Assembly: GCF_001467895.1 (NCBI RefSeq)
Contig: NZ_LNYO01000013.1
Span: 476,686-540,685, forward strand
Reading direction: 5' to 3'
Origin: Legionella nautarum
GTDB taxonomy: Bacteria > Pseudomonadota > Gammaproteobacteria > Legionellales > Legionellaceae
Length of the DNA: 64,000 bases
Positions 26,694 through 36,049 of the stretch are shown here, piece by piece; positions within the stretch are counted from its first letter, which is position 1, and the number at the start of each line of letters is the position of its first letter. The position numbers and the translations under genes were made by a program. The notes beneath the pieces were generated by a model that ran no database searches, was not told where the DNA came from, and was given only the letters and a program-made list of their open reading frames with translations.

Positions 26694-29366
26694 CTACAGC
26701 AAATTACGTAATACATACTGTAAAATCCCGCCATGGCGATAATATTCCAGCTCATCTGCTGTATCGATACGACAAATTACCTGGATTTTATCTTCCTTGC
26801 CATTGGAACGAAGAATGCTAAGGTTTAGCTTGGCACCTGGTTTTAGAGAATCATCCACAGCGATGCTTATTTGCTCACTGCCATCTAAATTTAAGGTTTT
26901 TCGAGTAGTTCCTTCTTGAAACTGTAAAGGTAATACACCCATACCAATCAGATTAGAACGATGAATACGCTCAAAGCTCTCAGTAATGACAGCTTTAACG
27001 CCTAAGAGGTTTGTGCCTTTAGCAGCCCAATCACGAGAGGAACCCGTTCCATATTCTTTACCAGCAATAACAACGAGCTGATGATTTTCCTTTTGGTAAA
27101 GCATTGATGCGTCATAAATTGACATTACTTTACCAGTTGGAATGTGACGAGTTACTCCGCCTTCGATATCAGGAGTCATTTCATTACGAATACGAATATT
27201 GGCAAAAGTTCCTCTCATCATTACTTCATGATTACCGCGTCTTGAGCCGTAGGAGTTAAAGTCAGCTTCAGCAACCCCTTTGGATTTAAGATACAAGCCA
27301 GCAGGGGAGTTTGCTTTAATAGAACCTGCTGGTGAGATATGATCGGTCGTAATGGAATCGCCTAAAAGGGCTAAAACATAAGCTTTAGTCACCGGTTGTA
27401 TACTCTGTGGTTTGATAGACAGATTTTCAAAGTAGGGTGGGTGTTGAATATAAGTAGAATCGGCATTCCAATTATAAGTCGAACTACTGCTTGTTTTTAT
27501 GCCTTGCCAATGGCTATCGCCGAGGAAGACTTCAGCATATTCTTTACGGAACATAGAGCCCTTGACTTTGGCTACTTCACTAGCAATTTCCTCGTTGCTT
27601 GGCCAAATATCCTTCAGATAAATATCTTTGCCATCAGCGCCTTTTCCAAGCGGTTCTTTTGTTAAATCAACTCGAACAGTTCCTACTAACGCAAACGCCA
27701 CAACAAGTGGGGGAGAAGCTAACCAATTAGCACGGACTTGGGGATGTACACGTCCCTCAAAGTTACGGTTACCTGAAAGCACAGAGCAAACAACCAGATC
27801 GTTATCATTGACGCTGTGAGCAATCGGGTCAGGCAATGGACCAGAGTTGCCGATGCAGGTGGTGCATCCATAACCCACTAAATTAAAGCCTAGCTGATCT
27901 AAATAAGTTTGTAATCCAGCATGTTTTAAATAATCAGTCACTACTTTTGAACCGGGAGCTAGTGAGGATTTAACCCAAGGTTTACGCTTTAATCCTTTTT
28001 CCACTGCTTTTTTAGCAACTAAACCCGCTGCCATTAAAACACTTGGATTGGAGGTGTTGGTGCAACTAGTGATTGCGGCGATAACCACAGCTCCGTGCTG
28101 CAGTTCGTAAGATTCATTGTTTACAGAAAAGGTTTTATCCATTTCATCGATTTTGTTTACCTCTTGCATAAAGTGAGTAAATTCTTGCGAGAGGGTATGT
28201 AAGTTAACTTTGTCTTGAGGGCGTTTGGGTCCTGCAAGGGAGGGTTCAACTGTGGACAAGTCGAGTGTTAGAGTATCGGTAAATACAGGTTCTTCTGCTT
28301 GAGAGTCATACCATAAACCTTGTTCTTTTGTATAAGCTTCAACTAGGGCAATCGTGTGTGCATCGCGGCCTGTCAATTCCATATAATGTAAAGTTTCTTT
28401 ATCGACAGGGAAAAAGCCGCAGGTTGCACCGTATTCTGGGGCCATATTTGAAATGGTTGCGCGATCAGCTAGTGGAAGTTCAGCAAGTCCTGGGCCGTAG
28501 AACTCAACAAATTTACCCACAACTCCCTTTTTACGCAACATTTGTGTGACGGTTAACACTAAGTCGGTTGCGGTAATCCCTTCTTTCATTTTGCCAGTCA
28601 GTTTAAAACCAACTACTTCAGGAATTAACATGGAAACCGGTTGGCCAAGCATGGCTGCTTCTGCTTCGATACCACCAACGCCCCAGCCTAGAACACCTAG
28701 ACCGTTGATCATTGTTGTGTGTGAGTCAGTGCCTACCAGTGTATCAGGGTAGGCATAGAGGGTTCCATTTTGCTGATTAGACCAGACCGTTTTACCTAAA
28801 TACTCTAAGTTGACCTGATGGCAAATCCCTGTTCCTGGCGGCACTACTTGGAAATTAGCAAAGGCTTTTTGTCCCCAACGTAAAAATTCATAGCGCTCGA
28901 TGTTACGTTCTAATTCAATTTCGGTATTGACTTTAAGTGCATCCGGGGTAGCGAATTTATCAACCATTACGGAGTGATCAATAACTAAATCGACGGGTGA
29001 AAGGGGCGAAATTTTTTCTGCCTTCCCGCCCATTTTTTCAAGTGCTGCGCGCATTGCTGCTAAATCGACCACTGCAGGCACCCCTGTAAAGTCTTGCATT
29101 AATACGCGAGCAGGGCGATAAGCAATTTCATGCTGAGAAGTTTTTGTGTTAAGCCAGTCAGCGACTGCTTTAATGTCCTCCGTGGTAACTGTACTGCCGT
29201 CTTCAAAACGCAATAAGTTTTCTAAAAGGACTTTAAGTGAATAGGGTAAGCGATTGATGCCCTTGAAATGTTTTTTCTCTACTTCCTTGAGACTATAGTA
29301 ATGGTAATTTTTACCATCAACTTGTAATTGGCATTCAGTTGAGAGACTGTCTTGACCCACTTTCAT
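26694..29366 (-). CDS. acnA: Aconitate hydratase A
   Basis: Citrate to isocitrate isomerase of the TCA cycle, a cytosolic [4Fe-4S] enzyme; family members can double as RNA-binding iron sensors. 890 residues, the AcnA length. Cluster cysteines are in [12 protein letters not shown] (near 430) and [14 protein letters not shown] (near 497). Substrate loops include [15 protein letters not shown] near 247, [17 protein letters not shown] near 800 and [14 protein letters not shown] near 770. Monocistronic by spacing: 104 bp from the upstream gene and no close downstream partner. Confidence 0.97.
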   Translation of the reverse strand: MKVGQDSLSTECQLQVDGKNYHYYSLKEVEKKHFKGINRLPYSLKVLLENLLRFEDGSTVTTEDIKAVADWLNTKTSQHEIAYRPARVLMQDFTGVPAVVDLAAMRAALEKMGGKAEKISPLSPVDLVIDHSVMVDKFATPDALKVNTEIELERNIERYEFLRWGQKAFANFQVVPPGTGICHQVNLEYLGKTVWSNQQNGTLYAYPDTLVGTDSHTTMINGLGVLGWGVGGIEAEAAMLGQPVSMLIPEVVGFKLTGKMKEGITATDLVLTVTQMLRKKGVVGKFVEFYGPGLAELPLADRATISNMAPEYGATCGFFPVDKETLHYMELTGRDAHTIALVEAYTKEQGLWYDSQAEEPVFTDTLTLDLSTVEPSLAGPKRPQDKVNLHTLSQEFTHFMQEVNKIDEMDKTFSVNNESYELQHGAVVIAAITSCTNTSNPSVLMAAGLVAKKAVEKGLKRKPWVKSSLAPGSKVVTDYLKHAGLQTYLDQLGFNLVGYGCTTCIGNSGPLPDPIAHSVNDNDLVVCSVLSGNRNFEGRVHPQVRANWLASPPLVVAFALVGTVRVDLTKEPLGKGADGKDIYLKDIWPSNEEIASEVAKVKGSMFRKEYAEVFLGDSHWQGIKTSSSSTYNWNADSTYIQHPPYFENLSIKPQSIQPVTKAYVLALLGDSITTDHISPAGSIKANSPAGLYLKSKGVAEADFNSYGSRRGNHEVMMRGTFANIRIRNEMTPDIEGGVTRHIPTGKVMSIYDASMLYQKENHQLVVIAGKEYGTGSSRDWAAKGTNLLGVKAVITESFERIHRSNLIGMGVLPLQFQEGTTRKTLNLDGSEQISIAVDDSLKPGAKLNLSILRSNGKEDKIQVICRIDTADELEYYRHGGILQYVLRNLL

Positions 29367-29470
29367 ATACCGACTCCATTGAGTTCAAAAGAGTTATGAT
29401 AGCTCAAATAAATGAAGTTTTCATGGGTCAAAGACAGCTTTGCTCGTTTTTTTCAGAAAGCCGTTGATCT

Positions 29471-30136
29471 CTATTGCAGGCTTGCACTTTCTCTATGATC
29501 ACCATCTTCGTTAGCAGCCACGGAATCTGTTGCAACTAATGCTTTAGCTGCAGTAAACAATTTCTCTTCTTCTGCGTAAACTGCGTTTTCATTAGGACGC
29601 GTGATTACGGCAGAGTAATAGGCGCTAGGGGCTAGCATGGTTATACCAACGCCGATGGTGATTAGTGCTGCAGGTAAATTGACTGGAATAAGGAACAGCC
29701 CTAATAGCGTTACCAGAACACCTGCGTAAAAGGTTGCTTTTGATTTGCTATCTGCAGAACTATAGGAATGGTCTGGATCCGCACCTACATAACAATAATA
29801 GGGAGAGTTAGTGTAAACGCTTAATGGATTTGGCATGGTCTGTGGCGCTTCGAAGTAATCCTTTAAAGTTTTAGCAAAAACATAAAAACTATCAACATAG
29901 GGTTGCTGAGCTTTTTCAGTGGCCTGCCTATTGCTGTTCCTTGATGCATTAGGAGAGGCTACTTTTTGTGAGACAATTTGCGTCTGGAAAGCGAGCTCTC
30001 TAGCGCTAATTAAGTCTAATAGTGTTCTACTGTTTTCCTCATCATACTTTTCTGCGATTATCCTTTTTGCCTCTGCTAAAGTATCTTCAGCCTGTTTTTG
30101 AGTATAGTGGGGAGTTGACTTAAAGAAAAAGGTCAT
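29471..30136 (-). CDS. Uncharacterised protein with C-terminal membrane hairpin
   Basis: 221 residues from the ATG at 30136; an in-frame start at 30184 is possible but less well placed. N-terminal helices (residues 1-70) contain a QKQAEDTLAEAKRIIAEKYD amphipathic run. Then comes a Pro/Tyr-rich stretch, a hydrophobic hairpin about 137-180, and an acidic tail ending DGDHRESASLQ. No family recognised. The architecture echoes the two genes at 23560-24920. Divergent from fliK across about 190 bp that holds a sigma-54-type promoter for the other strand. Confidence 0.6.
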   Translation of the reverse strand: MTFFFKSTPHYTQKQAEDTLAEAKRIIAEKYDEENSRTLLDLISARELAFQTQIVSQKVASPNASRNSNRQATEKAQQPYVDSFYVFAKTLKDYFEAPQTMPNPLSVYTNSPYYCYVGADPDHSYSSADSKSKATFYAGVLVTLLGLFLIPVNLPAALITIGVGITMLAPSAYYSAVITRPNENAVYAEEEKLFTAAKALVATDSVAANEDGDHRESASLQ

Positions 30137-30261
30137 AGTTTTCTCTCGCAATAGTTTTAATTGCGCTGAGACTATCATGTTCAAACCGAGGCCAAAAGAA
30201 TCAATTGTTAATCTTTACGAGCAGGAAATAATTATTAACAAAATATTATGAATGAGTTAAG

Positions 30262-30278
30262 TTGGTATGTATTTTGCT
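30262..30278 (+). promoter_or_regulatory. Sigma-54 (RpoN) type promoter upstream of fliK
   Basis: TTGGTATGTATTTTGCT against the consensus TTGGCACG-N4-TTGCT. The GG (30264-30265) and GC (30276-30277) pairs are separated by exactly 10 bp, and only the two C positions of the -24 block differ. The start is expected near 30289, 42 bp before fliK. RpoN with FleQ drives flagellar genes in Legionella. Confidence 0.6.
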
Positions 30279-30330
30279 TAGACTTTTCCTTTGAGTTAGT
30301 GAAGTGAATTAATAAGGAGTTTTCTTAGGG

Positions 30331-31671
30331 ATGATGAATTTAATTCAACTTTTATTTTCTCAGCCAATGTCAATGGACACCTTGAGTTCAGAAGAGCAAA
30401 TTGATAATGGTGAAGCTGAAGGTTCTGCTTTTTTAGCACTCATAGAACATTTTTTTGCTGAGGTTGATTTGACTCCGAGTGAGCAAAGTTTAGCTGTAAA
30501 AGAAGACGATCAACTTATTGATATTGAAGATAAAAATAGAGGGGTTATAGATCCTGCGGTGACCCTAATGACTAATCCGGAGCTTCCTAAAAAGGAGAGT
30601 TCAGAAGAGGAAAGCGCTTATCCGCTAGTCGATAAAAATCAAGATGAATCATTAACAATTAATAATAGCCAATTGGCTTGGTTTGATGCTGATTTCTTCA
30701 TACCGCCATCTGAAAAAATGAGACAAGAATTAAATCAGACCGATAAAAATTTGGAGCATATTTTGCTTCCAACGACGCTTGATAATAAAGAATCTTCTGT
30801 TTCTCAAGAAATTATAAAAAATGCTAATGAAATTGCGGAAATTGATGAGCAAAATAAAATTGAGCAAGAATCAGAATGTCAATTTGAAGCTCTGCCTAAG
30901 GTCAATGAAAATTTATTAGCGCTAAAGATGCCGGAGTTAGTGCAGGATAGCTCTTTTCAGAATCAAATTGCACAAGCAATTTCGCATAATTTAACTCAAA
31001 AAATCACCAGCAAATCGGAGATAGTTAAACCAAACGAGAACCCGGAAAAAGTTGAAAATACTCAAGTTCAAGCTATTTTTAACAGTAATGAAAGTCCTGT
31101 AACGCCAAAAATAGAATTATTAGGCGATTTTGGGCAAAGCGATAAGGAATTAGAACCAGAGATTGAAAATAAGCTAACAAACGATCCCGCTTTTCCCCTA
31201 CAAAACAATCCTAAATTTGCTTTAGAGGAGCAGCAGCTAATAACAGCAAAAACGATAGAGTTGCCTCAACATTTGGAGCATCCTGACTGGAGTGAGCACT
31301 TTAATCAACAGATTGTTTGGCTAGGACAGCAAAACATTAAGACGGCAATTATTAAATTAAATCCACAAGAATTAGGTCCGATTGAAATCAATATTAACGT
31401 TAAACAAGAGGATGCATCAGTCAATATTACCCTTCATCGATCTCAGGTCCATGAGATCATTGAAAATGCAATACCACGGTTACGAGAAATGATGGCTGAA
31501 CAAGGATTAAATTTGACTCAAGTAAGCATCGAATCCCATCATCAGCGACAGAATCCACAATCTCGGCAATATGAGCATTCAATAGAAAAAAAACAAGCTA
31601 ATAGTGAGCTGTTTGAAGAGCAACCTTTGGAAATGAAAGTAAAGAATGGCTTGATCGATTATTTTGCTTGA
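30331..31671 (+). CDS. fliK: Flagellar hook-length control protein FliK
   Basis: Molecular ruler secreted by the flagellar type III apparatus, which sets hook length and switches export to filament substrates. 446 residues. The N-terminal ~300 are acidic, low in order and rich in Glu, Asn and Ser, as usual. The conserved C-terminal Flg_hook domain lies about 320-420 (WSEHFNQQIVWLGQQNIKTA, LNPQELGPIEININVKQEDA, HEIIENAIPRLREMMAEQG). No other flagellar gene is in the window, so fliK stands apart from the main flagellar clusters. AAGGAG lies upstream; a second ATG follows the first. Confidence 0.88.
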   Translation: MMNLIQLLFSQPMSMDTLSSEEQIDNGEAEGSAFLALIEHFFAEVDLTPSEQSLAVKEDDQLIDIEDKNRGVIDPAVTLMTNPELPKKESSEEESAYPLVDKNQDESLTINNSQLAWFDADFFIPPSEKMRQELNQTDKNLEHILLPTTLDNKESSVSQEIIKNANEIAEIDEQNKIEQESECQFEALPKVNENLLALKMPELVQDSSFQNQIAQAISHNLTQKITSKSEIVKPNENPEKVENTQVQAIFNSNESPVTPKIELLGDFGQSDKELEPEIENKLTNDPAFPLQNNPKFALEEQQLITAKTIELPQHLEHPDWSEHFNQQIVWLGQQNIKTAIIKLNPQELGPIEININVKQEDASVNITLHRSQVHEIIENAIPRLREMMAEQGLNLTQVSIESHHQRQNPQSRQYEHSIEKKQANSELFEEQPLEMKVKNGLIDYFA

Positions 31672-31726
31672 CTAAAGGAAAAATTTTATTGAGTATTGTA
31701 ATAATGATGAACAATAAGGTTATAAC

Positions 31727-32941
31727 ATGGCTCTCGATTTCCTTACTTGGTTTAAACAAAATCAAACTTTCCTAAAAGAATCAACAGCTTCCACCTTTTG
31801 GGATGAGCAAATTACCGAGCCTCGCATACAAAAAGCAATTGTAAAAAAGCAAAAAAATCGGATGTTTTACGCTCATATTGAAGCAAAAATTGCATCGGAT
31901 CATGCACAACTCATCAACTACTATTTAAAAGATGCCTTTAAAAAGCTTAATTCTTCTGATTTTGAGAAGCCAGAGGGTTTTGCTAATAAAGAAAAGGCGA
32001 GCTTTGTCTTGCAAAATTTTCATGAAACGAGAGATAAATTAGCATTTTTAATTAAGACTGATATTAGTCAACATAGGAATAGAGATTCACAAATTAATGC
32101 TTTTCGTCGATGGATAACCACAGCGGAAATTCTTCTAAAGCATAGGTCCTATGAGGGTTATTTTTTGGTAATCACCCTATTAATGCAAATCGACACAGAG
32201 CAGAAACTTAGTATTGAAACGCCAGTGGTTTGCCAAGAAATTTTTAATAAATTATGCAACCTAACTGATCCTTCATTAAATTTTAAAGCCCTTCGCGATA
32301 AGATTAAGAACAATAAAGCACCTCAGGATTTTACCCCGATTTTTATATGGTCAAGAGATTTGACTGCCTTAAACTCTGCCATAGAACAGGCACGGGATAC
32401 TACCAACACTCTTGTACAGCAGATTAGGAGAGAAACTGGAAACAATGAGGGATTTAGTTCAGAGGAAAAAAAAGACAAGATTTTAGGGGAAATTCGCTGT
32501 GAGCAGCAAGTTCCGCTCTCACCTATCCCTACTCATCTTATAGCCAAATATAGAACCAGTGAAGAAAAATATTTTGATAATAACTTAGCTACTCTCCGTG
32601 AGTTAGCTATAAGAGAGCAGCATCAAAACTTAGCTATGGAGCAAACAGATGATGCTGAATCTTCAACTCTAGAAATACCAGAGACAACTGAAGAAATTCT
32701 GAGTAGTATGGAAATACCAACTTCTTGCGAGTTAAATGAAATAGATCAAAATTTAGGGTTAATTACTACAGAAGCAACAAATTTAGATGAAATGCAACTT
32801 AGAACAGATTCATCTAAGCAACCAGCTGCACCCTCTAAATTATATGCGCAACTACTTCCGAATTTTTGGAAACGGGGATGTAGCAGTGAAAAGGCTCACT
32901 GGGAAAGCCTTTTTTCTTTATCAACCGAATGCAGCATCTAG
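31727..32941 (+). CDS. RasGEF-domain-like protein, candidate secreted effector
   Basis: 404 residues. Residues about 95-250 follow the Ras guanine-nucleotide-exchange (Cdc25) pattern: INAFRRWITTAEILLKHRSY then EGYFLVITLLMQID (the NF-x-S-hsAIhsgL helix pair), CNLTDPSLNFKALRDKI near 177-193 (family: ...NFxxYRxxL), and DFTPIFIWSRDLTALN near 201-216 (family: PxxPxxGxYLxDLTxh). RasGEF domains are eukaryotic, and Legionella is known to encode a few as Dot/Icm effectors. The C-terminal ~150 residues are acidic and disordered. It lies 55 bp after fliK and its stop overlaps the stop of the convergent small gene. The domain call rests on pattern reading; catalytic residues were not checked by alignment. 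Confidence 0.6.
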   Translation: MALDFLTWFKQNQTFLKESTASTFWDEQITEPRIQKAIVKKQKNRMFYAHIEAKIASDHAQLINYYLKDAFKKLNSSDFEKPEGFANKEKASFVLQNFHETRDKLAFLIKTDISQHRNRDSQINAFRRWITTAEILLKHRSYEGYFLVITLLMQIDTEQKLSIETPVVCQEIFNKLCNLTDPSLNFKALRDKIKNNKAPQDFTPIFIWSRDLTALNSAIEQARDTTNTLVQQIRRETGNNEGFSSEEKKDKILGEIRCEQQVPLSPIPTHLIAKYRTSEEKYFDNNLATLRELAIREQHQNLAMEQTDDAESSTLEIPETTEEILSSMEIPTSCELNEIDQNLGLITTEATNLDEMQLRTDSSKQPAAPSKLYAQLLPNFWKRGCSSEKAHWESLFSLSTECSI

Positions 32942-33225
32942 TAGCAACCGGTTTTACAACCTAGAACAGTGCCGTATTGGTTAACAATACATCGTCTAGT
33001 GCAAACAGGCCCACCCCAAGTGTTTGCTCTAGGCTGAGGCCCATACCACCAACCTGGTTTAAGACGATAAACACGAAAATAAGCTAATTCAGTATTTTTT
33101 GCTGTAATTATTGTTGATGAGGGAGTTTCATTGGCTTGAGGAAAAGCAAGAGTCCCCCAAAAAAATAATGAAATGAATAAGATAAAAGCGGAATAAGTAG
33201 TTTTTTTCATCTTGTTATTATACAT
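32938..33225 (-). CDS. Small exported cysteine-rich protein
   Basis: 95 residues starting at 33225 with AGGAAG 4 nt upstream; a second ATG at 33210 is less well placed. Residues 6-28 form a signal peptide (AFILFISLFFWGTLAFPQA). The mature part ends in a compact motif with four cysteines (PVCTRRCIVNQYGTVLGC then KTGCY), suggesting two disulfides or a metal site. Aromatic and Gly/Pro-rich RLKPGWWYGPQPRANTWGG precedes it. No family recognised. Convergent with, and overlapping by four bases, the RasGEF-like gene. Confidence 0.65.
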   Translation of the reverse strand: MYNNKMKKTTYSAFILFISLFFWGTLAFPQANETPSSTIITAKNTELAYFRVYRLKPGWWYGPQPRANTWGGPVCTRRCIVNQYGTVLGCKTGCY

Positions 33226-33314
33226 AGAGCTTCCTTGTTCTCCCCCGCATGCTTAAAATTATAGACAGGTGATTTATATTTAGCCACATTTGGTTCCACG
33301 TATTTTATATCGCT

Positions 33315-33591
33315 CCGTTCGGACTCTGAGATATCCCACGAAATTAAATAGACTATTTAGTTCATTGATTTTTTTTAGTTTATTCCGTTCGCACTGAGGA
33401 AGCGCGTAGCGCTGTCTCGCAAAATGCCTCCTTCGAGAACCTCAGGGCGCAGCTTGAAGTACAAGCCCCCTTCGAGAACCTCAGGACAGGCTTCGAGACG
33501 CACACTATGCCTGCTCCTCGGGCTGAACGGCATAAAATGAATACAAATTCCTTAGTACCCAATTTCGTGGGGATACTTAAGAGTCCGAACG
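33315..33591 (+). repeat. Palindromic MITE-like intergenic element, copy B
   Basis: 277 bp with the clearest ends of the three copies: left CCGTTCGGACTCTGAGATAT and right ATACTTAAGAGTCCGAACG are near-perfect inverted repeats of about 22 bp. The similarity between the two halves continues inward (CCCACGAAATT at both ends, CCGTTC near 60 bp from each end), so the whole element can fold into one long hairpin. Same orientation as copies A and C. The flanks show no clear target duplication. It occupies most of the gap between the cysteine-rich gene and roxA. Confidence 0.8.
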
Positions 33592-33706
33592 TATATTTAT
33601 TAGCCAAATAAAGCTTGGGTTGACTGCTATAGGCCTACGTTCAACCTACATTAATTTTCCCAGATCGCGTATTATTCTCCACTTTGCTTACGAGGAAATC
33701 CAAGCA

Positions 33707-34882
33707 ATGGTTCATTTTGCAGATCTTAATCAAGAAACTTTTTTATCCCATTATTGGCAAAAAAAACCTCTCGTTATTCGCAATGCTTTGCCTGGCTTTG
33801 TCAATGTAATCGTTCCTGACGAATTGGCAGGTTTAGCTATGGAAGAGGAAGTAGAAAGCCGCATTGTTTTTGAAACTCCCGATAAAGCGCCGTATTGGCA
33901 TTTAAAACGAGGGCCTTTTTTAGCGAAAGATTTTAAAAAATTACCCTCAAGTCATTGGACCTTGCTTGTACAGGGAGTAGATCGTTTTGTACCAGAGGTG
34001 AGTGCCATGCTCGACTATTTTAATTTTATTCCTCAATGGCGAATTGATGATGTCATGATCAGTTATGCGGCAGATGAGGGTAGTGTAGGTCCGCATTATG
34101 ATAATTATGATGTATTTCTATACCAGGCTAAGGGACGGCGTAAATGGTCATTAACAACTAAGCATTGCCATGAAAATAATTACTTAGCCAATGTTGAATT
34201 GCGTATAATGAAGGAGTTCCAGATAGAGGAAGAATATATCCTTGAGGAAGGCGATATGCTTTATCTTCCACCTCATGTTGGCCATTACGGAATCGCTAAA
34301 TCTGGGGAATGCATGACCTATTCCTTTGGTTATCGTAGTTATGAAGGACGTGAGTTATGGGATAGTTTTGCTGAATATCTAGCGGAGAAAGGACAAGCTA
34401 GCTATTACCGCGATCCCAACTGGTCAAATATCACAGGAACTTCAGAATTACCTCAACAAGCCTGGCAAAATGCAAGGGATTTAATGCAGCAAATTCTCGA
34501 GGATGACAGTTTGTTTAAGTCTTGGTTTGGTTGTTTTGTTACCGATTTAGACCAGCAAGCGCAAACTTTATTACCAGATATTACTGAAGAGGACAGAGAT
34601 TTCAGCGATTTCATCAATGAACTGCTTCATTGTCAAAAACTTATTCGTAACCCAGTCTGCCGTTTTGCTTACCAAGAACAGCAGGAGGAGCCTTTTATTT
34701 CTTTGTATATTAATGGCAGTGTCTGGAACGTCAACCAGGTTTCTAAGGATCTAGTAAAATTAGTTGCCAATTCGCGAGTATTAACTAGCCATGAGTTGAC
34801 TCCTTTTATTCATACAAAACCTAATCAGCATTTTCTTTTTCAATTATGGAGTCAGCAGTGGTTAGAGTTTCTTGAGCCTTAG
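33707..34882 (+). CDS. roxA: Ribosomal protein uL16 arginine 3-hydroxylase (JmjC/cupin oxygenase)
   Basis: Fe(II)/2-oxoglutarate oxygenase of the YcfD/RoxA type, which hydroxylates an arginine of ribosomal protein L16. 391 residues from the ATG at 33707 with GAGGAAA upstream; an earlier in-frame start would add 29 unlikely residues from the repeat side. Iron ligands lie in VGPHYDNYDVFLYQ (H130, D132) and LPPHVGHYG (H193 likely). The 2OG-binding region RRKWSLTTK and the C-terminal winged-helix domain (about 280-390) are present. Monocistronic. Confidence 0.85.
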   Translation: MVHFADLNQETFLSHYWQKKPLVIRNALPGFVNVIVPDELAGLAMEEEVESRIVFETPDKAPYWHLKRGPFLAKDFKKLPSSHWTLLVQGVDRFVPEVSAMLDYFNFIPQWRIDDVMISYAADEGSVGPHYDNYDVFLYQAKGRRKWSLTTKHCHENNYLANVELRIMKEFQIEEEYILEEGDMLYLPPHVGHYGIAKSGECMTYSFGYRSYEGRELWDSFAEYLAEKGQASYYRDPNWSNITGTSELPQQAWQNARDLMQQILEDDSLFKSWFGCFVTDLDQQAQTLLPDITEEDRDFSDFINELLHCQKLIRNPVCRFAYQEQQEEPFISLYINGSVWNVNQVSKDLVKLVANSRVLTSHELTPFIHTKPNQHFLFQLWSQQWLEFLEP

Positions 34883-35094
34883 CTCTGGCAAAATTGTGCG
34901 GGCAGACCTAAACAAACCCTGGTTTAACTTTCAACAAAGTGGTTGTAATTCAGCTCTATGCAGATGAGCATGATCTAAAAAAATTCTCTATGACCAATAT
35001 CTAACCTAATGTTTTAAATGAAAATCCCTCATTTTATCTGGTATAAATTATGCAATCAATAGGTATTCAATTAAATGGTAATGAGGGATAGGCA

Positions 35095-36000
35095 ATGAGC
35101 AAAAAATTCATTTTAAGTCTTGTTTTCTTTGGATTTACTCTGGTTAACTCTGCGTTTGCTTTTGAAAAAGAAGTTGCTATCACTGTTGATGATTTACCTT
35201 TTGTCGGTTTTGCTGGTAATGATCCCAAAATATTAAAACGCGAGGAAGAGCAAATTTGGAATATTTTCCAAGCCCTTCTTGATAATAACATTCCTGCCAC
35301 CGGCTTTGTTATTGCAGGGAATATTGAAAATGGTCAGTGGGAATTATTAGAACGTTTCCAACAAGCAGGGTTTATTATAGGTAATCATACTTATGATCAT
35401 GCCAATTTAAACGCAATGAATTATAAAAAATACATCGCTAACGTTGATAAGGCAGATAAAATTTTATCGCCACTTATGTCATCACCAAAATATTTTCGCT
35501 ATCCTTTCTTGGCTGAGGGTAGAGGGGAGAAAAGGACGCTGGTTCAAGATTATCTGACTGCTAATAATTATGTTGTGGCGCCAGTAACTATCGATAGTAA
35601 GGATTTTGTTTTTAATGCTAAATTATATACGATGTCTTCGAAGGTTCGTGCAAGAAATCTAGATCGCATTAAGCAACAGTATCTATCTTATCTTAACAGC
35701 CAGATCCAGAAAGCAGACAGAATTGCTAAAAATAAGAATCGCCCCGTAAAAGAGATTTTGCTAATTCATTCCAATTTACTGAATAGCTATTGTATGAGGG
35801 ATGTGATTGCCTTGTTTAAAAAGAATGGATATCACTTCATTAGTTTGCCAGAAGCGTTACAACAATCAACAGATACTACCATTATAGGATCTAGTGCTAA
35901 AAATGGCTCAATAGCTGAGTCATCTTTAGCAGCTGGAGTAGAAAGTATAATAGAAAATACTGAACCATCAGGCTCGGATGAACAGCAATGGATGTTTTAA
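35095..36000 (+). CDS. Exported polysaccharide deacetylase (NodB/CE4 domain)
   Basis: 301 residues with a signal peptide cleaved near SAFAF-EKE. The CE4 motifs are intact: motif 1 AITVDDLPF (D32, D33), motif 2 GNHTYDHANL (metal His 98 and 102), motif 3 FRYPF near 137, and late motif EILLIHSN near 220. It should deacetylate a glycan in the periplasm or outside, perhaps peptidoglycan or a host polymer. The last ~45 residues are Ser-rich and variable. GAGGGATAG precedes the ATG. The neighbouring cpdA-like gene is 49 bp downstream on the same strand. Confidence 0.85.
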   Translation: MSKKFILSLVFFGFTLVNSAFAFEKEVAITVDDLPFVGFAGNDPKILKREEEQIWNIFQALLDNNIPATGFVIAGNIENGQWELLERFQQAGFIIGNHTYDHANLNAMNYKKYIANVDKADKILSPLMSSPKYFRYPFLAEGRGEKRTLVQDYLTANNYVVAPVTIDSKDFVFNAKLYTMSSKVRARNLDRIKQQYLSYLNSQIQKADRIAKNKNRPVKEILLIHSNLLNSYCMRDVIALFKKNGYHFISLPEALQQSTDTTIIGSSAKNGSIAESSLAAGVESIIENTEPSGSDEQQWMF

Positions 36001-36049
36001 GTAATTCATATTAGTATGCGGTTTTTATGTTTTGTCGAGTCAAACTAAT

